Positions 45,957-55,216 are shown, counted from the stretch's first letter. The stretch is DNA of 64,000 nt from Kordiimonas marina (GCF_023006325.1 NZ_JAINDF010000001.1:54863-118862), one strand, 5' to 3'. Numbers and translations are program-made. The notes: generated by a model from the sequence alone, not told the origin.

Positions 45957-47267
45957 CTAGATAAGCTCCTGATTGATAATAGTGCGATATTGATGGAACA
46001 CCTCGCCGACCAGATGGCCATGCGCGGGTTCAAGGCACAAAACACCCTGCCGCCGCAGCCGCGAGAACAGGAGCCGGCGCTCCTTCAAAAGCTCGCTAGC
46101 CGTTGCCGCCTCCGAAATATTGCGCACGGTTTCAAGCGGTTTCTCGGCCTGTTCAATGAGATAGGGGTCTTTCAGCGCGACAAAGACTACAAGGTGCTGA
46201 ACCGCAAGAACGCCCAGGTTTTCCCGCATCAGTTCGGCTGTGATACTGTCGGCAAAGTCCGTGAACAGGATAACAAGCGTCCGGCGTGTCAGGCTGCCTG
46301 CCAGCCGGGTCATGGCCAGCGTATAGTTTGTCTCGTCGCCACTGCATTCAAGCGCGGCCATATGGTGCTGCAAATGCGTGAAAGATGTCATGCCGCCAAG
46401 GGGCCGCACCAGGGACCGGACCTGGCTGTCGAAGCCGAAAAGGCCAACCTTGTCGCCCCCCTTCAAGGCAGCATGGGCAAGAACAAGGCCTGCGTTGATC
46501 ATGTGATCAAGCCGGGTAAGGCCACCCAATCGTTCAGCCATCAGGTGACCGGTGTCAAACGCGAGAATGATCTGGTGGTTGCGTTCCGCCTCATACTCTT
46601 TAGCCAGCAGGCCGCGGTACCGAGCCGACCGTTTCCAGTCCACCGTCCGCGGATCCATCCCGGCGACATACTCCCGCAAGCTGGAAAATTCGGAGCCGTC
46701 TCCCTGCCTCGGATGGGGGCGAGGACCGAATTCATCGGCACTTGCACCCACCAGTTGCTGGGCGGACCGTGCCGCCCGCTGAAAATTGGGCAGCACCGGA
46801 ATCTTCAGGTCCGTTTCCGAAACGAACTGGCGCCGGGCCAAGCCAAGCGGTCCAGCCCAGCGGAACCACACCCTAGGGATGCGGGCTATACCCCGGCTGC
46901 GCGGCGTAATATCGATCGTGCCGCTCTCGGCTCCAGGGGCGATAGTAATGGCCTCTTGCGCTTTCTGGTCCAGCTTGTCATTGACCTCAACCGCCACTTC
47001 GACCGCTGTCATCGGCGCACCATTCAGGCGCTCGACACCGACCTTGAGCACAGCCTCGTCACCAATGAAAATCTGGGGCGGCTCCTCGATAGTGAACCGC
47101 AGGCGCGACGCAGTGGGGCACGCCATCCAATCCAGCAGCAACAGAAAGCCCAACAGCAACAGGTAATAGAGGACAAGGCCCGGCCCGATACCGCCAAGCG
47201 CCAGCAGAAGCAGCGCCATCGGCACAGCCAACAAGACAAGCCAGAATGTCCGTAATGTCGGCCGCAT
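45957..47267 (-). CDS. DUF58 (VWA-like) protein, MoxR partner
   Basis: Membrane-attached protein of 436 residues. Two helices occur near the N-terminus (about 8-45). The DUF58 signature is SEFSSLREYVAGMDPRTVDW then KRSARYRGLLAKEYEAERN. The following part is VWA-like: LAFDTGHLMAERLGGLTRLD with a partial MIDAS pattern (D-x-G rather than D-x-S-x-S), and LVILFTDFADSITAELM. DUF58 proteins are typical partners of MoxR ATPases, which remodel or activate clients. The ATG overlaps the MoxR TGA by one base. Confidence 0.88.
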   Translation of the reverse strand: MRPTLRTFWLVLLAVPMALLLLALGGIGPGLVLYYLLLLGFLLLLDWMACPTASRLRFTIEEPPQIFIGDEAVLKVGVERLNGAPMTAVEVAVEVNDKLDQKAQEAITIAPGAESGTIDITPRSRGIARIPRVWFRWAGPLGLARRQFVSETDLKIPVLPNFQRAARSAQQLVGASADEFGPRPHPRQGDGSEFSSLREYVAGMDPRTVDWKRSARYRGLLAKEYEAERNHQIILAFDTGHLMAERLGGLTRLDHMINAGLVLAHAALKGGDKVGLFGFDSQVRSLVRPLGGMTSFTHLQHHMAALECSGDETNYTLAMTRLAGSLTRRTLVILFTDFADSITAELMRENLGVLAVQHLVVFVALKDPYLIEQAEKPLETVRNISEAATASELLKERRLLFSRLRRQGVLCLEPAHGHLVGEVFHQYRTIINQELI

Positions 47268-48223
47268 CAGCGCGGAGCCTTAACCTGCTGCAGAAGCTGC
47301 TCCACCACATCACCGGGCCGGATACCTTCAATTTCCGCGGACGGGTTCAGCACCAGGCGGTGGCGCAAGGCTGGCAAGGTGATGCGTTTGATGTCATCCG
47401 GGATCACATACTCCCGGCCGTCGAGGGCGGCGCAGGCCCGTGCAGCCCGCGCGATCATGGCACCGCAGCGCGGCGATGCCCCGACCCGGACCGAAACATG
47501 TTCCCGCGACCCCCGGACCAGGTCAACAATATAGTCGAGCAATTCATCTGCGATCGGCAGCGCCGAAATTGTGTTCCTCATCTCACAAAGACTGTTCAGG
47601 TCAAGCACCGGGCTGACGCCCATGTCCGAAACGGACGGCATGGTTGCCCGATGGCCATGAAGACCCAGAATTCGCCGTTCCTCGTCCTTGCTTGGGTAGT
47701 CCAGGATATGTTGGAACAGGAACCGGTCCAACTGCGCTTCGGGCAACGGATACGTGCCCTGCTGTTCGATCGGGTTCTGGGTTGCGATCACCATGAAACC
47801 GGCACCAAGGTCATAAGCCGTGCCATCGATAGTGACTTCCCGTTCATGCATTGCCTGCAAAAGCGCGGCCTGGGTCTTTGGCGGTGTCCGGTTCACCTCG
47901 TCCGCGAGCAAAAGGTCTGTGAAGACCGGCCCTTTCGTCAGGGAAAACTCGTTGGTCTCGAACTGGTAAATATTGGTGCCCAACACGTCACCGGGCATCA
48001 GGTCCGGCGTAAACTGGATACGACCGAAGCGCAGGTCCAGGCTTGAAGCAAAGGCTTGGGCCAGGAGCGTCTTGGCCACGCCCGGCACGCCTTCAAACAG
48101 AATATGCCCTTCCGAAAGCAGGCTGATCAGTAGCAAGTCAATTGCTTCATCCTGGCCAACAATAACCTTCTTCACATTCAACCGCAGTTGGTCTGCCGCC
48201 TTTTTAATATCATTTGGCGTCAC
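47267..48223 (-). CDS. MoxR family AAA+ ATPase
   Basis: Cytoplasmic AAA+ ATPase of 318 residues, likely a chaperone for assembly or activation of envelope proteins. It starts at GTG 48223 ([13 protein letters not shown]), with GGGAG eight bases upstream; longer frames run into the DUF4350 gene. Walker A GVPGVAKT (45-52), Walker [20 protein letters not shown], sensor 1 [20 protein letters not shown] and an arginine-finger region [12 protein letters not shown] are visible. It overlaps DUF4350 by 14 bases and DUF58 by one. Confidence 0.93.
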   Translation of the reverse strand: MTPNDIKKAADQLRLNVKKVIVGQDEAIDLLLISLLSEGHILFEGVPGVAKTLLAQAFASSLDLRFGRIQFTPDLMPGDVLGTNIYQFETNEFSLTKGPVFTDLLLADEVNRTPPKTQAALLQAMHEREVTIDGTAYDLGAGFMVIATQNPIEQQGTYPLPEAQLDRFLFQHILDYPSKDEERRILGLHGHRATMPSVSDMGVSPVLDLNSLCEMRNTISALPIADELLDYIVDLVRGSREHVSVRVGASPRCGAMIARAARACAALDGREYVIPDDIKRITLPALRHRLVLNPSAEIEGIRPGDVVEQLLQQVKAPR

Positions 48224-49451
48224 GCAATATCTCCCGCTTCCAGGTATAAATCTGATTTGAAATGATGAGCAGCCGCCGACGACGCGTGTCGTCATCCTCC
48301 CGGATCATCTGCAGGCGGCGTTTCAGTGTGGAAAAATCTGGCACCACGCCCATCAGGCGCGCCCGCTCATCGAGCCAGGCCTCCAGCCTGTGCCGTTCAA
48401 GGTCAGCTCGGACATTCAGGCGTTGGGCGATATTCAGTGCCGTATCATCAAGAAGCCGTAACAGGGCCTCATGTTCCTTTTCCGCCATTTCGAGAAGGCG
48501 GGCTGAATTTTGGAGGAAGACGGCCTTGGAATGCTGTGGCTCCCGAAGCTGGCGGAACGGCGCACCGAAGCGGCGCGTAAAGGTCAGCAGAAACACCGAC
48601 AGGGCTGCCAGCAATGCGAGTGTGGCATAAACGAAGGGGCTCCGGAACATGGCCCTCGCCAGGCTCGGCTCCACCAGGTGACCATGAAGGACTTCGTCGA
48701 TCACCAGCGTGCCCGCCTGATGCGAGACCATTTTCACAATTCCAACCGCGAAGTCGGCGTTCCAGCCGCGGTTAAGACCGTGGGTGGCAAGAATATCCGG
48801 GTCTGACAGGATCCAGACAGGCGCGCCGCCTCTCCCTTTGATCTTACCCAAAAGAATGCCTTCATCGCCCCAGATGACGGGCTCTACCTTCTTGGACTGG
48901 ATCAGCTGGATATCGCTAATGTCTGGCACATGGCCGTCAAAAATCGGCGTATGCCAGTTATGCACACCGTTTTTCGGGCGCACCAGGTCGGCAGCCTCTA
49001 CCGCGAACCTTAACTCCCGCTTCGGCGCTGCCACATCCATTAGCAGCTGACGGCTTATCCAGCCTTTTCGGGTGCTGTCAGGCAGCCCCGTCCGCTTGGG
49101 CAGGACAAACAGGGTCGGCACATGGCCCATGAGCTCCTTAAATGTGGTTTTATTCACCAAATTGTAGCGGGGCTCCAGGATCAGCAGTGCGGTATCGGCC
49201 CCCAGTTTCCCTGGCGTATTGTGCTGACTTTGGACAATCGACCATCCATCTTCCCGCAGCAGGCTGACCAAGGCCGCGTGCCCGATGGCGGATTTCGAGA
49301 AACTGTCTGCGCCCGTGGAAGTTTCATACTGTCCGTCCCCCTGAAAAACCGACGTGACAGCAATCCCCATCGTGGCCAACAGGCCAACAAACACCAGCCA
49401 GAATATGGACTTGCCGCTGAAAGGTGCGCTGCTTGTGCTGTTATCCTGCAT
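48210..49451 (-). CDS. DUF4350 domain membrane protein
   Basis: Protein of 413 residues with an N-terminal anchor (about 14-34) and a second helix near 272-292 ([21 protein letters not shown]). The extracytoplasmic part between them has a Rossmann-like pattern ([32 protein letters not shown]) that fits DUF4350. The C-terminal cytoplasmic part is helical and very charged ([20 protein letters not shown]). DUF4350 genes are regularly next to MoxR/DUF58. Its ATG follows the TAA of the upstream gene with no gap. The ligand or client is not known. Confidence 0.85.
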   Translation of the reverse strand: MQDNSTSSAPFSGKSIFWLVFVGLLATMGIAVTSVFQGDGQYETSTGADSFSKSAIGHAALVSLLREDGWSIVQSQHNTPGKLGADTALLILEPRYNLVNKTTFKELMGHVPTLFVLPKRTGLPDSTRKGWISRQLLMDVAAPKRELRFAVEAADLVRPKNGVHNWHTPIFDGHVPDISDIQLIQSKKVEPVIWGDEGILLGKIKGRGGAPVWILSDPDILATHGLNRGWNADFAVGIVKMVSHQAGTLVIDEVLHGHLVEPSLARAMFRSPFVYATLALLAALSVFLLTFTRRFGAPFRQLREPQHSKAVFLQNSARLLEMAEKEHEALLRLLDDTALNIAQRLNVRADLERHRLEAWLDERARLMGVVPDFSTLKRRLQMIREDDDTRRRRLLIISNQIYTWKREILRDAK

Positions 49452-50216
49452 TTAAGCACCTCCACCTTTTTGCATCAACAGGTCATACTGCAGGAGACAG
49501 GCTTCATAAGTCTCTCGCCGGACCTCCTCCCCCGCAAAAGCATAAGACTCCACCGTGAACACCAAGCCCTCGAGCGCCTTTTTTGCCTCAGCAAACAGCT
49601 TCGCATCGCGCACAATCTCACGGCCCGTCATCCAAGGCCGCAGCAAAACCAGTTCCCGCCGGGATAGGCTGATAAGCGACACCGCCAGCAGCGCGCGCAC
49701 GGCATCGCCAAAGTTACCTTCGGCGGCTTGTGCTTTCGCATCTTCCAAGGTGGCGTGCTGGGCCAGCGCATGATCTGGCGCCAGACGCCCGGTTTCACGT
49801 GGCTGGCGTTTGGCTTTCTCAGCCTTCGCGGCTGGCTTAAGCTTGGTATTGCCGGTGACAAGGACCCAGATGAATACCGCAATGGTGAAAATTCCCAGCC
49901 CGACAAGCGCATAAAGAATCAGCTCGCCGACCCATGCAGGCATTGAAACGGGCGCTTTCGTCGGGAAATGTATGCCTTCAGGCAGTTTCTTTTGGAAACT
50001 CTCATCCGCAAGCAGACGCTTGACCTGACGTCCTCTTGTCGTATCCGCAAGGGGTTGCTGCGAATGCCCCGGCACCACAACTGGGTTTTCGGCCTCTTTC
50101 TCGGCCGGTTTCGTCGCCATCCAGTAGGCGCCCCCGAAAAAAAGAGCAGCCACCAGCGCCAGCACCAAAAGGTGCCGCCAATTCTTGACCTCAAAACGCT
50201 TATTTCCCCCACTCAT
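49452..50216 (-). CDS. DUF4129-like membrane protein, first gene of the MoxR operon
   Basis: Protein of 254 residues with two membrane helices (about 14-34 and 96-118) and a periplasmic loop rich in charged residues. The C-terminal cytoplasmic domain (about 150-254) has LEDAKAQAAEGNFGDAVRALLAVSLISLSRRELVLLRPWMTGREIVRD, in the pattern of DUF4129, which is often found in these operons. It opens a six-gene string with all junctions overlapping or abutting. No promoter was convincing in the AT-rich region upstream. Confidence 0.7.
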   Translation of the reverse strand: MSGGNKRFEVKNWRHLLVLALVAALFFGGAYWMATKPAEKEAENPVVVPGHSQQPLADTTRGRQVKRLLADESFQKKLPEGIHFPTKAPVSMPAWVGELILYALVGLGIFTIAVFIWVLVTGNTKLKPAAKAEKAKRQPRETGRLAPDHALAQHATLEDAKAQAAEGNFGDAVRALLAVSLISLSRRELVLLRPWMTGREIVRDAKLFAEAKKALEGLVFTVESYAFAGEEVRRETYEACLLQYDLLMQKGGGA

Positions 50217-50483
50217 GCTGCTACTTTAGGAAGCAAATACAGGTAGGTAAAGCTGAAAAAGACGGGTGCATCTCTTTCAACCCCACCCCTATTCCAGCCC
50301 TTTTGAGAAAGTGCTAAAGAAGCAGCGCCACAGCGAGGAAGCGCCCCCTAAGCCCCAGTCTATTTCTCTCACTGGAAGGCCAAGAAAAAGCGGCCAAAGC
50401 AACGCCATCAAAGCAAAAAATATTTACGCCGCTATAAAAATATATATACCTAAATTAATTTACAGATTTCCGGGAAGGTTCAC
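50217..50483. other. AT-rich divergent intergenic region
   Basis: These 267 bp separate the MoxR operon and the TetR gene and must contain divergent promoters. The right end (about 50400-50465) is very AT-rich (CTATAAAAATATATATACC). I see no palindrome like those downstream of the TetR gene. Confidence 0.4.
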
Positions 50484-51113
50484 ATGACAAGTCTGCGCGA
50501 GCGACAAAAGGCACAGCGCCGTGCCCTCATTGAAAAAGCGGCTGGCGAGCTTTTCGAAAAGAAAGGCTTTGCGGATGCCACGATCGAAGAGATCGCCGAA
50601 ATGGCAGTGGTTTCCGCGCCCACCGTCTATAATTATTACGGTTCGAAAGGCGACCTTCTTCTGGCCCTGGTGGCCCATGGTGAGGAAGGAATCGAAAGCG
50701 CCCTCTCCGACTTTCGGCAGCAAGCCACCTTTCATCACCCTGTCGAGATGGTCACCAAGGTCATCCTATCCAACGTGAACGATACGCTGTCCGCCCTGTC
50801 GCGGGAACTTTGGGGCCATGTTATTGCCTTCGTGGCCACCGCCCCCGACCCCGAGGTCGCGCCCAAATACCTGGAGACGATTGCATCCGGCCTCGCCGCC
50901 GCGATTGAGGCTGTCCTGCATTATTATCAGGAGCAGAATCAAGTGGCCGAGAACCTGGATGTACACCAACTCGCCTATCTGCTGACCCGCATGGAACGCA
51001 TCCATTTTCTCAACTTCGTCTACCTGAAAGCCATGACGGTGGCAGACCTGGAAGCCGCCATCGCAGCCGACGTCACGCTTATTGTCGGTCCTTACGTCCG
51101 CAAAGCCGCATAA
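50484..51113 (+). CDS. TetR family transcriptional regulator
   Basis: Dimeric repressor of 209 residues. GGGAAGG precedes ATG 50484. The N-terminal HTH is at about 12-58: ALIEKAAGELFEKKGF, ATIEEIAEMAVVSAPTVYNYY, then GSKGDLLLAL. The C-terminal ligand-binding half is helical and of no specific subfamily that I know. It lies directly before the TonB-dependent receptor gene with two near-identical 16-bp palindromes between them, so it probably controls that gene and the following operon. Confidence 0.92.
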   Translation: MTSLRERQKAQRRALIEKAAGELFEKKGFADATIEEIAEMAVVSAPTVYNYYGSKGDLLLALVAHGEEGIESALSDFRQQATFHHPVEMVTKVILSNVNDTLSALSRELWGHVIAFVATAPDPEVAPKYLETIASGLAAAIEAVLHYYQEQNQVAENLDVHQLAYLLTRMERIHFLNFVYLKAMTVADLEAAIAADVTLIVGPYVRKAA

Positions 51114-51114
51114 G

Positions 51115-51130
51115 TTTTAGTCGACTAAAA
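51115..51130. promoter_or_regulatory. Palindromic operator 1 upstream of the TonB-dependent receptor gene
   Basis: TTTTAGTCGACTAAAA is a perfect 16-bp palindrome starting two bases after the TetR stop codon. A second, nearly identical copy lies 34 bp downstream centre to centre. TetR dimers bind such sites. Confidence 0.75.
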
Positions 51131-51148
51131 AATATTAGCCCAGATAAT

Positions 51149-51164
51149 TTTTAGTTGACTAAAA
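51149..51164. promoter_or_regulatory. Palindromic operator 2, overlapping a -35-like hexamer
   Basis: TTTTAGTTGACTAAAA differs from operator 1 by a single base. It contains TTGACT (51155-51160), which could be the -35 of the receptor promoter; the best -10 (TATTTT, 51180-51185) is spaced rather far at 19 bp. A repressor here would block transcription. Confidence 0.7.
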
Positions 51165-51219
51165 TAATTGTGCCGTCATTATTTTATCAAATATGTTTGA
51201 TATGGGAGGCACTGCCATC

Positions 51220-53577
51220 ATGGCTATCGGGACACTTACAAAGTTAGCATTGGTATCAACCACTGCGCTCAGCGGCATCGGCTCTACGGCCCTGCTCGCC
51301 GCCGACAAGGACACCACCACAAAACTGGACGAGATCGTCGTCACGGCAACCCGCCGCAGCGAGCGCATCGAGGACATCCCCTATAATATCTCCGCCGTCT
51401 CCGGCACGCGGATCGACGATTTCAAGATGCTGGATTCAGCCGAGCTGTTGCGCTCGGTCTCCGGGGTCGCTGTGGTCGACCGTGGCCCGCGAAATGCCGG
51501 TACGGTCAACAGCATCCACATCCGCGGCCTCAATGTAGACAGCAACACCCTGGGGGACTATGCGACCTCGTCCGCACCGACGGTTTCAACCTACATTAAT
51601 GATACGCCGATCTTCGCGAACCTGATGATCAAGGATCTGGAGCGCGTGGAAGTCCTGCGCGGCCCGCAGGGCACGCTTTACGGTTCCGGCGCGCTCGGCG
51701 GTACGGTACGTTACATCACCCGCAAGCCGGACTTTGACGGTTTCTCCGGTCAGGTTTCCGGCTCGCTCAGCAGCGTCAAGGGCTCAGGTAGCATCGGCTG
51801 GTCGAGCGATATCGTGCTCAACGTACCCTTCAGTGACACCCTGGCCTTCCGCTTCGCCGGCACCCGCCAGGATTACCCTGGCCTGACCGACTATGTGAAT
51901 GTCTATAATCTTGATGCAAACGGCATCCCGATTGCTCCGAAGGGTATTCTGGACCCGACCGCAAGCTACAGGTCCGTCAAGGATGCCGACTATTACAAAG
52001 CCTGGTTCGGCCGCGCCAGCCTGCGCTGGCGCCCGAGCGATACGTTCGAGGTAACCGCGACCTATACCCGCCAGTCCGACAAATCGGGCGGCCGCCGCGC
52101 CCAAACGGTCGGCAAGGACGGCTACGGCAATCCTTACGGCAAATATGAGAACGGCTCCGTCCAGCTCGAGCCCGCGAACAGCGACACCGAGCTTGGGGCA
52201 CTTGAAGCGACGCTCGACCTCGGCTTCGCCACGCTGACCTCTTCGTCCTCGCTTTACAACACGCACGGCAGCAGCATCAGCGAGAACACCGGCTATTATG
52301 CCCAGAACGGCTGGCTGGGTTACTATTACAACTATCCGAGGCCCATGGCCTCCGCCGACCGCGCCTACAAGGACAAGGCCTTCGTCGAGGAAGTGCGGCT
52401 CGTGTCCTCGGGTGATGGCCCGGTCAGCTATGTCTTCGGCCTCTATTATCAGGACCAGGACCGCCAGGCGACCCAGCATAGCTATCTGCGCGGCGCCAAG
52501 GACTATATTGACGCGCTGTTCGGCTCTGACGTTCCGTGGGTATCGGGCGACCAGGACTTCCACTATGTTCTGGACGAAAATTTCAAGCAGAAGGCCGCCT
52601 ATGGCGAGCTGACCTATAAGCTATCCGACAAAATCGATGTCACGGTTGGCGCGCGCTATTTCAAGAACGAAAGCTCCTCCACCACCTTTATGGCGTTGCC
52701 TTTCTACACGGACCTGTTCCCGGAACTGAACTCGACCTTCAGCAACTCGGAAAGCAAGATCCTGTTCAAGGGTAACCTGACCTATCACCTGTCGGACGAC
52801 AGCCTGGCCTATGCCACCTGGTCGCAAGGCTACCGCCGCGGCGGCCAGAACGGTGTGCCCACCACAGGCTATTTTGCCGAATCCCCTGCCTGGCTGGTCT
52901 ACAAATCCGACCGGGTGGACAACTATGAGATTGGCTTCAAGGGCTCGGCCCACGACATCCGCTATAATGTCAGCCTGTTCTATGTCGACTGGTCGGACCC
53001 GCAGCTTAACACTGCCACGCCGGTCTGGGGCTTCTTCGCCGTGCAGAACGGCAGCAGCGCCGCCACCAAGGGCATCGAGGTCGAGATCGAGGGCAACCTG
53101 ACGCCAAGCATCCACTACAGCATGGGCTACGCCTATGCGGATGCCAAGCTGACCAGCGATTTCACCTCGCCGGTCGGGTCACTGATCGCGTCGGACGGCG
53201 CCGTGCTGCCGGGTGCACCGAAGCATATGTTCAACGTCGCGCTCGACCACACCTATGCCATCAGCGACAAGGCCCAGCTGGTCAGCCGCATCGACGGCTA
53301 CTTCCAGTCCTCGGCCCGGAACGCAATCGGCACGTCGGTCCGCTATGATGCCACCCTGCCCGCCTACAGCCTGTGGAACGGCTCGGTCGCGCTGGTGTTC
53401 GACAAGTTCGACGTCTCCCTCTGGGTGAAAAACATCTTCAACGCGGAAGGCGTCAGTGCCATCTTCAAGGAAGAACTCATGGGAACGGCACCGGATCAGG
53501 GCTACTACGGCAACGGTTCCAAGCAGCAGATCGCCCTGCCGCGTACCTTCGGGCTTTCCGCGACCTACCGGTTCTAG
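51220..53577 (+). CDS. TonB-dependent receptor
   Basis: Outer-membrane active transporter of 785 residues. ATG 51220 has GGAGG upstream; ATG 51193 is possible. A signal peptide (about 1-28) precedes the TonB box DEIVVTATRR (37-46). The plug has RIEDIPYNISAVSG, IHIRGLN and LERVEVLRGPQGTLYGSGALGGTVRYIT. A 22-strand barrel follows, ending with the aromatic residue in LSATYRF. The plug resembles the class often annotated for complex organic substrates in sphingomonads and caulobacters, not clear siderophore receptors. The substrate is unknown. Confidence 0.95.
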   Translation: MAIGTLTKLALVSTTALSGIGSTALLAADKDTTTKLDEIVVTATRRSERIEDIPYNISAVSGTRIDDFKMLDSAELLRSVSGVAVVDRGPRNAGTVNSIHIRGLNVDSNTLGDYATSSAPTVSTYINDTPIFANLMIKDLERVEVLRGPQGTLYGSGALGGTVRYITRKPDFDGFSGQVSGSLSSVKGSGSIGWSSDIVLNVPFSDTLAFRFAGTRQDYPGLTDYVNVYNLDANGIPIAPKGILDPTASYRSVKDADYYKAWFGRASLRWRPSDTFEVTATYTRQSDKSGGRRAQTVGKDGYGNPYGKYENGSVQLEPANSDTELGALEATLDLGFATLTSSSSLYNTHGSSISENTGYYAQNGWLGYYYNYPRPMASADRAYKDKAFVEEVRLVSSGDGPVSYVFGLYYQDQDRQATQHSYLRGAKDYIDALFGSDVPWVSGDQDFHYVLDENFKQKAAYGELTYKLSDKIDVTVGARYFKNESSSTTFMALPFYTDLFPELNSTFSNSESKILFKGNLTYHLSDDSLAYATWSQGYRRGGQNGVPTTGYFAESPAWLVYKSDRVDNYEIGFKGSAHDIRYNVSLFYVDWSDPQLNTATPVWGFFAVQNGSSAATKGIEVEIEGNLTPSIHYSMGYAYADAKLTSDFTSPVGSLIASDGAVLPGAPKHMFNVALDHTYAISDKAQLVSRIDGYFQSSARNAIGTSVRYDATLPAYSLWNGSVALVFDKFDVSLWVKNIFNAEGVSAIFKEELMGTAPDQGYYGNGSKQQIALPRTFGLSATYRF

Positions 53578-53600
53578 GCCGCGGACAGGTCAACCATCCT

Positions 53601-53626
53601 CTGCCGGACGGTATGCCGTCCGGCAG
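53601..53626 (+). other. Strong hairpin between the receptor gene and the downstream operon
   Basis: CTGCCGGACGG (53601-53611) pairs perfectly with CCGTCCGGCAG (53616-53626) around TATG. No T-run follows, so it may protect the receptor mRNA or attenuate transcription into the genes that follow. Confidence 0.6.
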
Positions 53627-53665
53627 CACCACCCTTCTCGGACACTGCGGGAACGCGAGCCAGTC

Positions 53666-55216
53666 ATGCTGACAGATTTCAAAGAATGCGAAGCAAAGCT
53701 ACGGTCGGGCGACCTGCCCGGCGCGGAGGCTGCCTGCGCCCGCATTCTGGGATCGCAGCCGGACGCGCCCGAGGGTCACCTCATGATGACCCGCATCAAG
53801 CGGTCCCGCGGCGACTTTGACGGTATGCTCAGCCATGCCCGCAAGGCCGATGCCCTTACCCCGTTCCGGCCTGACGTCACGCTTGCCTTCATTGAAGCGC
53901 TGACCTTTTGCGGCCGGACCGCGGAGGCGATCGAGCGCCTGTCGGCCCTCGCGGGCCGCGCGCCGGACGATGCGGCGCTGCTGCTGCGCATTGCCGAAGG
54001 TTTCATCCAACTCGGCCTTTTTGAAGAGGCCGGGTCCGTTTACGCGAAGGCCCGCGCCAAGGCGCCGGCTGATCCGGATGTGCTTTATAATTCAGCCACG
54101 GCCGCCATTGCGCTTGGTGACATGGACAGGGCTGAAGGCTGGCTCAATGCCGCCATCAAGGCGCGGCCCGGGGACTATGACGCCTATTATAACCGGTCGA
54201 CGCTGAAGAAGCAGACGCCGGACCATAACCATATCGGTGAGATGGAAGGCCTGCTGAAGGCCGGCATCCCGGACCATAAGGGCGCTATCCAGCTCTTCTA
54301 CGCCCTGTTCAAGGAATATGAGGACCTGGGTGACTGGGATGCCGCGTTTGCGCATCTCCAGCGCGGCGCCAACCTGCGGGCTGGCATGATGCGCTACCGC
54401 GTGGATGACGATGTGGCGGCGATGGCAGAGATCGAAGCCACCTTCGGCGCGGCGTTCGCGCGCGGCATCCCCGCAGCGTCCCCCGAGCCCGGCCCCATTT
54501 TCATCGTCGGCATGCCACGGACCGGCACCACCCTGGTCGACCGTATCCTCAGCAGCCATAACGCCGTAGAAAGCCTGGGCGAAATCAATGACTTCGCCCT
54601 CGCGCTTACCCGCCACACGGGACCGGTGACCAGCAAAAGCGAACTGATCCGAGCCACAGCCACGCTCGATTTCGATGCCCTCGGCGCATCCTACCTTGAA
54701 AGCACGCGCGGCCGCGGCCGGGACAGCGTCTGGCTCATCGACAAGACCCCGGCCAATTTCCTCTATCTCGGCCTCATCGCCCGCGCGCTGCCGACCGCGC
54801 GCATCATCCATCTGGAACGCGGCGCGATGGACAGCTGTTTCGCCATCTATAAAACCCTGTTCCGCATGGGCTACCCCTACAGCTACCGTCTTGAGGACCT
54901 GGCGGCCTATTATCTGGCCTACCGGTCGCTGATGGCGCACTGGCACGGCCTGATGCCCGGGCGTATCCTTGATGTGCGCTATGAACAGCTGGTGACCGAG
55001 CCCGAGACAGAGGTCCGGCGTCTTCTGGACCATTGCGGGCTGGACTGGCAGGCCGACTGCCTCAATTTCCACAGCAACCGCACACCGAGCGCCACCGCAA
55101 GCGCCGCGCAGATACGCCAGCCGCTTTACACCAGTTCTGTCGGCCACTGGCGTCATTTCGAAGAACAGCTGACACCGCTCAGTGACCGCCTCAATGAAGC
55201 AGGAGTATCCTTGTGA
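53666..55216 (+). CDS. TPR-repeat sulfotransferase family protein
   Basis: Protein of 516 residues. TPR-like repeats fill about 1-250 (for example AKLRSGDLPGAEAACARIL and NSATAAIALGDMDRAEGWL). The C-terminal sulfotransferase domain begins at GPIFIVGMPRTGTTLVDRIL, with the PAPS-binding loop PRTGTT at 284-289, and continues with LIDKTPANFLYLGLI and IIHLERGAMDSCFAIYK. It should move a sulfuryl group from PAPS to an unknown acceptor; no signal peptide is seen. It overlaps the next gene by four bases. Such proteins are often found near TonB-dependent receptors, for unknown reasons. Confidence 0.87.
   Translation: MLTDFKECEAKLRSGDLPGAEAACARILGSQPDAPEGHLMMTRIKRSRGDFDGMLSHARKADALTPFRPDVTLAFIEALTFCGRTAEAIERLSALAGRAPDDAALLLRIAEGFIQLGLFEEAGSVYAKARAKAPADPDVLYNSATAAIALGDMDRAEGWLNAAIKARPGDYDAYYNRSTLKKQTPDHNHIGEMEGLLKAGIPDHKGAIQLFYALFKEYEDLGDWDAAFAHLQRGANLRAGMMRYRVDDDVAAMAEIEATFGAAFARGIPAASPEPGPIFIVGMPRTGTTLVDRILSSHNAVESLGEINDFALALTRHTGPVTSKSELIRATATLDFDALGASYLESTRGRGRDSVWLIDKTPANFLYLGLIARALPTARIIHLERGAMDSCFAIYKTLFRMGYPYSYRLEDLAAYYLAYRSLMAHWHGLMPGRILDVRYEQLVTEPETEVRRLLDHCGLDWQADCLNFHSNRTPSATASAAQIRQPLYTSSVGHWRHFEEQLTPLSDRLNEAGVSL

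Noticed and set aside
51193-51219. Alternative receptor start at ATG 51193
   Set aside because: The GGAGG lies between this ATG and ATG 51220, and the signal peptide fits better from 51220.
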